From JAVJSD01 sp040219575 (lineage in GTDB: Bacteria; Planctomycetota; Planctomycetia; Pirellulales; Pirellulaceae): DNA of 64,000 bases. The stretch's first letter is position 1. Each line of letters begins with the position of its first letter. The stretch lies in assembly GCA_040219575.1 (NCBI GenBank), contig JAVJSD010000003.1:1-64000 (forward strand), given 5' to 3'. The notes below the pieces were generated by a model. That model ran no database searches. It was not told the origin of the DNA and was given only the letters and a program-made list of their open reading frames with translations. Shown piece after piece: positions 53,627 through 64,000 of the stretch. A program made the translations under genes and the position numbers.

Positions 53627-55120
53627 TCACCAGGTGGCCCGAATCTCGAAGGGGAACATCGGCTCGCGGCGGTGCGCGTACTCCAGCCGGGTCATGTCGG
53701 CGGTGGTTACGCCGGGGGTGTCGACGCGGAGGATGTGTTTGCAGACGGGGGCGTAGGCCGCCAGCGGGGCGTTCACGCCCTTGGCCACCAGCAGGTGGAA
53801 CGCGCCGGGATCCAGCTCGCAGCTGATCAGCTGTTGCAGGCTGAACGGCGTCATGCGTCGCGAGGTAAGCATCACCGTCAGGCCGTGCTCGGTGCGGACC
53901 ACCGCCGTCCGCCCCTGGTCGAAATGCGTCATGCCGCCGTGCCGGGCCTCCGACTCCTGGAACTTTCCTTCGTACAGGCCGAGCACTTCGAAACGGGCGA
54001 AAAGCGGCGGGCCGTGGAGTTGGTCCGACTTGCCGCCGACGCTGAGTTCGAGCGAGGCGCCGACGCCCGCCGTTTCGGCCGCCGCCACCGATTCGGGATC
54101 GTACAGGCAGACCAGCGCGCGGGGCATTTTTCGCTCGGCGATGGCGTGGGCCAGCAGCGTGCCGTCGCCGGGGGAGCCTCCGCCGACGTTGTCGCCCATG
54201 TCGAGCAGGCAGATCGGTCCGCCGAGCGCGGCCGCCTGGTCGAGCGCCTCGTCGATGTGGATGTGCTTGCCGATGAACTCGCCGCGACGTTGCCACATGG
54301 CGGCGCCCAGGCGGTCGGCCTCCTGGCGGGCGAGGTCGGCGTCGCCGTCGGCCACCACCACCACGGCCGAGCCCATCTCGGCCACATCGGCGTAGGGGAA
54401 GCCGAGCATCACGCTGCACGAGAGCACGCCCGGCCTGCGCCGCACCTCGTCGACCAGACGGTAGTACGAGAGGCACGGTTCCTCGTTGGTGCATTGCTGT
54501 TCGATGTCGATCGCCATCGGCGGAAACGACGCCGCCATCGTGGGCCGCGCCTCGCCCGCCAAGGTGCGCAGCAGCAGCGCGGCGGCTTCCCGGCCGCGGG
54601 CGCGCTGGTCGATGTGGGGATTGGTGCGGTACGAAATCAGCGCGTCGCAGGCCTCGACCATTTTGGCCGAGAGGTTTGCGTGCGGATCGAGCGTGCCGAT
54701 CAGGGGTGTGTCGCCGCCGACGCGTCGCCGGACTTCGCTGAGCCAATGGCCGTCGGCGTCGGGATACGGCACGCTGACGGTGGCGCCGTGCGGGGCGAGC
54801 AGCAAACCGTCGAGCGGGCCGGCCTTCTCCAGCGCGGCGAACATCCGGCGCAGCAACTGCTCGATCGCCTCGGTCTGCACGCGCCCAAACGGCAGCGCCC
54901 GGGCGGCGAAGATCGGCACGACTTCGGCGTCGGCCTCGTCGAGCGTTTCGAAAAAGCCGCCGATCTCGTGATGCGAGGCGGCCAGTTTCTCGCGAATGGC
55001 CTCGCCCTCGAGCAGCAGGTGCGAGGCGAAGTGCTCGAAGGTCGTCGGCTGACTGATGAACGTGTTTGATTCCTGAAGCAGGGCGAGAATGCCGATCCGG
55101 GGCTTGTTGGCCACGTTCAT
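53627..55120 (-). CDS. M81 family metallopeptidase (MlrC type)
   Basis: A 497-residue protein of the M81/MlrC family, named for the last hydrolase of microcystin breakdown; the natural substrate here is unknown and may be a small peptide. Landmarks are PRIGILALLQESNTFISQPT at the N-terminus, GLLLAPHGATVSVPYPDADG and TLDPHANLSAKMVEACDALI, ISYRTNPHIDQRARGREAA, and in the C-terminal domain CLLDMGDNVGGGSPGDGTLL. Length is normal for the family. ATG 55120. It is probably cytoplasmic, with no signal peptide. It is divergent from the deacylase-dipeptidase fusion at 55505, which also acts on amide bonds, so a shared peptide-salvage role is plausible but not shown. Confidence 0.9.
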   Translation of the reverse strand: MNVANKPRIGILALLQESNTFISQPTTFEHFASHLLLEGEAIREKLAASHHEIGGFFETLDEADAEVVPIFAARALPFGRVQTEAIEQLLRRMFAALEKAGPLDGLLLAPHGATVSVPYPDADGHWLSEVRRRVGGDTPLIGTLDPHANLSAKMVEACDALISYRTNPHIDQRARGREAAALLLRTLAGEARPTMAASFPPMAIDIEQQCTNEEPCLSYYRLVDEVRRRPGVLSCSVMLGFPYADVAEMGSAVVVVADGDADLARQEADRLGAAMWQRRGEFIGKHIHIDEALDQAAALGGPICLLDMGDNVGGGSPGDGTLLAHAIAERKMPRALVCLYDPESVAAAETAGVGASLELSVGGKSDQLHGPPLFARFEVLGLYEGKFQESEARHGGMTHFDQGRTAVVRTEHGLTVMLTSRRMTPFSLQQLISCELDPGAFHLLVAKGVNAPLAAYAPVCKHILRVDTPGVTTADMTRLEYAHRREPMFPFEIRATW

Positions 55121-55504
55121 CCTTTCGATTGCGGGTCGCCGGAGTAGGTGTCGGGCGGAGGTCGCTGATTATCGGCGGTCGCACGCGCGGAGACAAGTCG
55201 CGACGCGACGTCGTTGTTCGGGCGACAAGACGAATCGCTGATCGCAGCGCGGGCGCCTATCGTAGGCGACGTCGTGCGCACGACCCCGAACTAGCTGGAA
55301 ACGTTGCTGCAACGATCCGCCGACGCCTTCGCTTCGGCTCGCCGTTAAAGTTAAACGAGTCGATCGCCATGGATGCTTTGACAATGAATAGTGCAGGCCT
55401 CAATAAACCCCACCGTCTCGGGAGCTTGTTGGTGGCGAAGGCCCTTGGGGCGCATTTAGAATAGGCTCACTCCGCATTCACGCACCGCCTTGGGAGGCTC
55501 CTCG
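55121..55504. other. divergent gap with dispersed repeat
   Basis: A gap of 384 bases between the divergent M81 and fusion genes. The middle is occupied by the second copy of the GTGCGCACGACCCCG repeat (55274-55360). TAGAAT near 55457 could be a -10 for the fusion gene, but no matching -35 is seen. Confidence 0.5.
55274..55360. repeat. dispersed repeat GTGCGCACGACCCCG, copy 2
   Basis: Same word order as 24931-25006: GTGCGCACGACCCCG, AGCTGGAAACGTTGCTGCAA, CGATCCGCCGACGCCTTCG, GCTCGCCGTTAAAGTTAAAC, AACGAGT. Slightly longer by an insertion. Confidence 0.75.
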
Positions 55505-58354
55505 ATGCATCGTTGGCTTGTCGCACTGCTCACCGTGTCGTCGCTGCTGCTGGTTTCGCGACGGCTGCCCGCCGAAACGTACGATGTGATCATTCGCGGC
55601 GGCACGGTTTACGATGGCTCGGGCGACAACCCGCGGCGGGCCGACGTGGCGATCAACGGCGATTCGATCGTGCGGATCGGCGATTTGTCGCAAGACAAAG
55701 GCCGGAGCGAGATCGATGCGAAAGGCAAGGCGGTCTCGCCCGGCTTCATCAACATGCTGAGTTGGGCCACGCGGTCGCTGTTCGCCGACGGCTCGGCCAG
55801 CAGCGATGTGCATCAAGGCGTGACGCTGGAGGTGTTCGGCGAAGGCTGGTCGATGGGGCCGCTCAACGAAGCGATGCGGCGCGACCTTCTCGAAAACCAG
55901 GGCGACATCAAGTACCACGTCACCTGGACGTCGCTCGCCGAGTACATGCAGCAACTCGAGCAGCGTGGCGTGGCGGTGAACGTCGCGTCGTTCGTCGGGG
56001 CCACCACTGTTCGGATTCACACCGTCGGCTACGAGGACCGCCCCCCGACGGCCGAGGAACTCGATGTGATGCGCCGCCTGGTCCGCCAGGAAATGGAGGC
56101 GGGAGCGCTCGGCATCGGCTCGTCGCTGATCTATACGCCCGCGTTCTACGCCAAGACCGACGAACTGATTGAACTCTGCAAAGCGGCCGCCCCGTACGAC
56201 GGCATGTACATCTCGCACCTCCGCAGCGAGGGGAACACGCTGTTGGAGGCGGTCGACGAACTGCTGGAGATCGCCCGCCGGGCCGGGGTGCCGGCCGAGA
56301 TCTATCACCTCAAGGCGGCCGGCAAGGAGAACTGGGACAAGCTCGACGACGTAGTCCGCAAGGTCGAACGGGCTCGCGCGGAGGGGCTGTACATCACCGC
56401 CGACATGTACACCTACACCGCCGGCGCCACCGGGTTGAGCGCGTCGATGCCGCCCTGGGTGCAGGAGGGGGGATTCGATCGCTGGCGCGACCGGCTGATC
56501 GATCCCAAGATTCGCGATCGTGTGGTCAAGGAGATGCGTACGCCCACCGACGACTGGGAGAACCTGTTGTTGATGGCCGGTTCGGCCGACAAGGTGTTGC
56601 TGGTGGGTTTCAAGAATCCCGCCATGAAGCATCTGACCGGCAAGTCGCTCGGCGAGGTGGCGCGGCAGCGCGGCAAGTCGCCGGAGGAAACCGCCATGGA
56701 CCTGGTGATCGAAGACGGCAGCCGCGTGGAGTGCGTGTACTTCCTGATGAGCGAGGAGAACGTCAAGCGGAAGATCGCGTTGCCGTGGGTCACCTTCGAC
56801 AGCGACGCCCCGGCCCCCGCGCCGGAGGGCGTGTTTCTGAAATCGAATCCGCATCCCCGCGCCTACGGCAACTTCGCCCGCTTGCTGGGGAAATACGTGC
56901 GCGACGAGAAGGTGATTCCGCTTCAGACCGCCATTCACAAGCTGACCGCCTTGCCGGCGATGAACCTCGGCCTGCGGCGGCGCGGACGACTCGCGGAGGG
57001 ATACTTCGCCGACGTGGTGGTGTTCGACCCCGCGGAGATCGCCGATCGGGCCACCTTCGACGATCCGCATCAACTGGCCGTCGGCGTCGAGCACGTGCTG
57101 GTCAACGGCACGCCCGTGCTGGCGGGCGGCAAGTTGACCGGCAAGACGTCGGGACGCTTCGTCCGCGGCGTCGGAGTCTACCGCAACGACGCCTATCGCA
57201 ACCAGGACGTGAAGTTGACCGACGCAGGACGCCGTGTACACGAGGCGGGCTTTGTGTTCGATGGGCACAACGATCTGCCTTGGGCGCTCCGCAACAAGGC
57301 GTCTTCGTCGTTCGAGCGGCTCGACATCGCCCAGCCGCAGCCGACGCTGAACACCGACATTCCGCGATTGAAAAAAGGCAATGTCGGCGCGCAATTCTGG
57401 TCGGTCTATGTGCCGGCCGAGACCGCCAAAACCGGCGAGGCGCTGCTGCAGACGCTGCAGCAGATCGAACTGGTCAACGCCATGATCGAGCGCTACCCGG
57501 ACACGTTCGAACTGGCCCGCACGGTGAGCGACATCGAGCGGATTCGCGGCAAGGGGAAGATCGCTTCGCTGATCGGCGTGGAGGGAGGGCATTCGATCGA
57601 GAACTCGCTGGAGAATCTCCGCCGGCTGCACAAGCTGGGAGCGGGCTACATGACGATCACGCACAGCGACACGCTCGACTGGGCCGATTCGGCCACCGAC
57701 GATCCGAAGCACGGCGGCTTGAACGCCTTCGGCGAGCAGGTCGTCCGCGAGATGAACCGGCTCGGCATGCTGGTCGATCTGTCGCACGTTGCGCCCGAGA
57801 CGATGAAGGACGCGATCCGCGTCAGCGAGGCGCCGATCATCTACTCGCACTCGTCGGCCCGGGCCGTGGCGGATCATCCGCGCAACGTCCCCGACGACGT
57901 GCTGCGGCAGGTGAAGGAGAACGGCGGCGTGGTGATGGTCAACTTCTTTTCCGGATTCGTGGTGCCCGCGTCGGCCCAAAAGATGAGCGAGATGTTCGCC
58001 GTCAGCCGCGAGCTGCGGGCCAAGTTTCCCAAGGAGGAGGACTACCAGCGGGAGCGGAAGAAGTGGGAGGTTCGCAACCCATACGACGCAGGCACACTGC
58101 ATCACGTGGTCGACCACATCGACCACATCGTGCGCGTGGCGGGCATCGACCATGTCGGCCTGGGGAGCGACTTCGACGGCGTGAGTAAATTGCCGCGGCA
58201 GCTGGAAGACGTCTCGACCTATCCGCTGATCACGCAAGAACTGCTCAACCGCGGTTACACCGAGGCCGAGATTCACAAGATCCTCTCCGGCAACCTGTTG
58301 CGCGTGATGCGCGAGGCCGAGCGTGTCTCCCGCCGACTGTCCGAAGCGAAGTAG
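55505..58354 (+). CDS. N-acyl-D-amino-acid deacylase fused to membrane dipeptidase
   Basis: A 949-residue exported protein. A signal peptide (LVALLTVSSLLLVSRRLPAE) starts it. Residues 27-565 are a D-aminoacylase-type amidohydrolase (TYDVIIRGGTVYDGSGDNPR, IGSSLIYTPAFYAKTDELIE, HLRSEG and YHLKAAG). The usual HxH metal motif after the first beta strand is replaced by GFINMLSWATRSLF, a variant known within this family. Residues 580-945 are an M19 (renal) dipeptidase with its zinc ligands: H588 and D590 in FDGHNDLPWA, E in GVEGGHSIENS, H in YSHSSARAVA. The fusion joins release of acylated D-residues to dipeptide cleavage. ATG 55505 has GGGAGG upstream; a terminator follows. Confidence 0.93.
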   Translation: MHRWLVALLTVSSLLLVSRRLPAETYDVIIRGGTVYDGSGDNPRRADVAINGDSIVRIGDLSQDKGRSEIDAKGKAVSPGFINMLSWATRSLFADGSASSDVHQGVTLEVFGEGWSMGPLNEAMRRDLLENQGDIKYHVTWTSLAEYMQQLEQRGVAVNVASFVGATTVRIHTVGYEDRPPTAEELDVMRRLVRQEMEAGALGIGSSLIYTPAFYAKTDELIELCKAAAPYDGMYISHLRSEGNTLLEAVDELLEIARRAGVPAEIYHLKAAGKENWDKLDDVVRKVERARAEGLYITADMYTYTAGATGLSASMPPWVQEGGFDRWRDRLIDPKIRDRVVKEMRTPTDDWENLLLMAGSADKVLLVGFKNPAMKHLTGKSLGEVARQRGKSPEETAMDLVIEDGSRVECVYFLMSEENVKRKIALPWVTFDSDAPAPAPEGVFLKSNPHPRAYGNFARLLGKYVRDEKVIPLQTAIHKLTALPAMNLGLRRRGRLAEGYFADVVVFDPAEIADRATFDDPHQLAVGVEHVLVNGTPVLAGGKLTGKTSGRFVRGVGVYRNDAYRNQDVKLTDAGRRVHEAGFVFDGHNDLPWALRNKASSSFERLDIAQPQPTLNTDIPRLKKGNVGAQFWSVYVPAETAKTGEALLQTLQQIELVNAMIERYPDTFELARTVSDIERIRGKGKIASLIGVEGGHSIENSLENLRRLHKLGAGYMTITHSDTLDWADSATDDPKHGGLNAFGEQVVREMNRLGMLVDLSHVAPETMKDAIRVSEAPIIYSHSSARAVADHPRNVPDDVLRQVKENGGVVMVNFFSGFVVPASAQKMSEMFAVSRELRAKFPKEEDYQRERKKWEVRNPYDAGTLHHVVDHIDHIVRVAGIDHVGLGSDFDGVSKLPRQLEDVSTYPLITQELLNRGYTEAEIHKILSGNLLRVMREAERVSRRLSEAK

Positions 58355-58379
58355 CCGCCCACGCCGGCGGTATTTTTTT
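58355..58379 (+). terminator. intrinsic terminator after the fusion gene
   Basis: CCGCC and GGCGG (58355-58370) pair across CACGCC and are followed by TATTTTTTT, directly at the stop codon. Confidence 0.75.
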
Positions 58380-58568
58380 CACCGCCAGGCTCACGGCCTG
58401 TTCGTGTGAAAGTCTCGCGCCATTGACGCCGAGAAACCGGCTCGCACCTCGACGGCGGCCAGGGAGTTAGCTCGAGAAGGCGCGAATCCGCTGGACCCGC
58501 AGGCCGGCAACTCCTTAAAATCGAGGGTCTACTCCAGCGTCCATTCTCTCCTCTCTATTGGCGCTACC

Positions 58569-61376
<2,808 letters not shown>

Positions 61377-61974
61377 ACCGTCAGCCTGACCAAGGGAGGT
61401 GAATCGGCTACCACACGCCGTCTTCGCCGATAGGGCCCAATAGCATGGTGACCACACCGACGCAGACGAGGCCATGGGAACCGAGCGCAGGAGTTCGAAC
61501 CGCATTGCGGTGCACCCGCGCAGCAAGACTCTGTACATCAGCAGCAAGCGCATCGGCGCCCGGCTCCGGCAAGGCCGGCGGCAGCGAAGCAAGTAGCATG
61601 GCCGCCCCCGGCCGTGAATCGGCGGTCCATCAATTGGAGCGTCGGTGCTTCGTTCGATCCGCATGCAGGGAGACGTCGCTTTCGCTCACGCGGGTCTTCA
61701 GGAAGTAAGAGCCACGTGGTGCAGCGCTTCTTCACGGCCGAGGGCGACCATGCTACGGAAATACACCCCGACAACCGGATGCTGCGAACGCCCGTGTGCT
61801 TGCGCGATCGCCTCGCGAACCCGGCGGGGGCTCGCGCGTGTCCTTGCGAGCGGAAACTGCACCCACGAGGTTCGTGTTGCGACCGGTGGGGCAATTTGGG
61901 ATAGTTAAAGACTACCCGGAGGCCGAGTGGCCTCGCTGGGCAATATGTGTTCCTTTTGCCACCCAACGGCCGCG
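61377..61974. other. region upstream of metH with composite repeat
   Basis: A gap of 598 bases. The composite repeat (61481-61793) fills its centre. The last 180 bases lead to metH and include a perfect 6-bp hairpin GAGGCC/GGCCTC (61919-61934). I looked for cobalamin and SAM riboswitch hallmarks and found none that I would assert. Confidence 0.55.
61481..61793. repeat. composite dispersed repeat, copy 2
   Basis: Aligns in order with 39440-39723, from CCGAGCGCAGGAGTTCGAAC to GCTGCGAACGCCC, with the two facing GTAGCATGGCCGCC palindromes at 61592-61620 and 61731-61759. About 30 bases longer than copy 1 because of an extra stretch between the palindromes. Confidence 0.8.

Positions 61975-64000
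<2,026 letters not shown>

Noticed and set aside
55478..58276. A 932-residue open frame on the minus strand over the deacylase-dipeptidase gene
   Set aside because: Shadow; the plus-strand product has two recognisable enzymes with metal ligands.
61794..61974. A possible cobalamin or SAM riboswitch before metH
   Set aside because: Such switches are common before metH, but I cannot identify the conserved B12 box or SAM core here; only a 6-bp hairpin is clear.

Overview
This 64 kb, GC-rich window reads as chromosomal DNA from a planctomycete, most likely of the Pirellula type. The evidence is gene content: sulfatase, two DUF1501 proteins, two DUF1549/DUF1553 cytochrome-type proteins, a PVC-type dehydrogenase with a heme domain, a pre-peptidase (PPC) protein, a groEL-groES-groEL cluster, and many short palindromic intergenic repeats. 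No phage, CRISPR array, intact insertion sequence, rRNA or tRNA was found by reading.

Layout. 0-7 kb: a possible transposase tail at the left edge, a secreted sulfatase, apt, several unassigned envelope-type proteins, a thioredoxin-like protein and a lysine-rich histone-H1-like protein. 7-14 kb: a minus-strand chaperone block, groEL1-groES-groEL2, a terminator, then dnaJ-grpE-fmdB. 14-25 kb: a 1489-residue secreted ThuA/NPCBM/dehydrogenase/cytochrome protein, a lone fliG with a WD40 gene, moeA, a small gene bracketed by inverted 125-bp elements, and a Deg-type protease. 25-29 kb: an Omp85/BamA system split into a POTRA protein and a lipoprotein-type barrel protein. 29-41 kb: two clusters of the planctomycete DUF1549/DUF1553-DUF1501-PPC group, probably concerned with polymer breakdown or cell-surface redox. 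41-45 kb: an SNF2 ATPase with a SWIM zinc-finger protein that ends in a histone-like tail. 45-51 kb: a lipoprotein, a small coiled-coil protein, a glutamine-amidotransferase-like protein without its catalytic cysteine, an ECF42-type sigma factor and LapA. 51-64 kb: GTP-dependent PEP carboxykinase, an M81 peptidase, a fusion of D-aminoacylase with membrane dipeptidase, a hybrid histidine kinase, and the first 675 codons of cobalamin-dependent methionine synthase (metH), cut by the right edge.

The most distinctive non-coding feature is the density of repeats. At least seven families of short palindromes or longer composite repeats lie between genes. They include a GTAGCATGGCCGCC palindrome in about nine copies, a roughly 300-bp composite repeat in two copies (one between divergent DUF1549 and DUF1501 genes, one upstream of metH), and a 125-bp element with its own terminal inverted repeats. 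The protein-level oddities most worth follow-up are the split BamA, the cysteine-less C26 protein, the deacylase-dipeptidase fusion and the SNF2/SWIM pair. All functional names come from reading motifs in the translated sequence; no database search was run.
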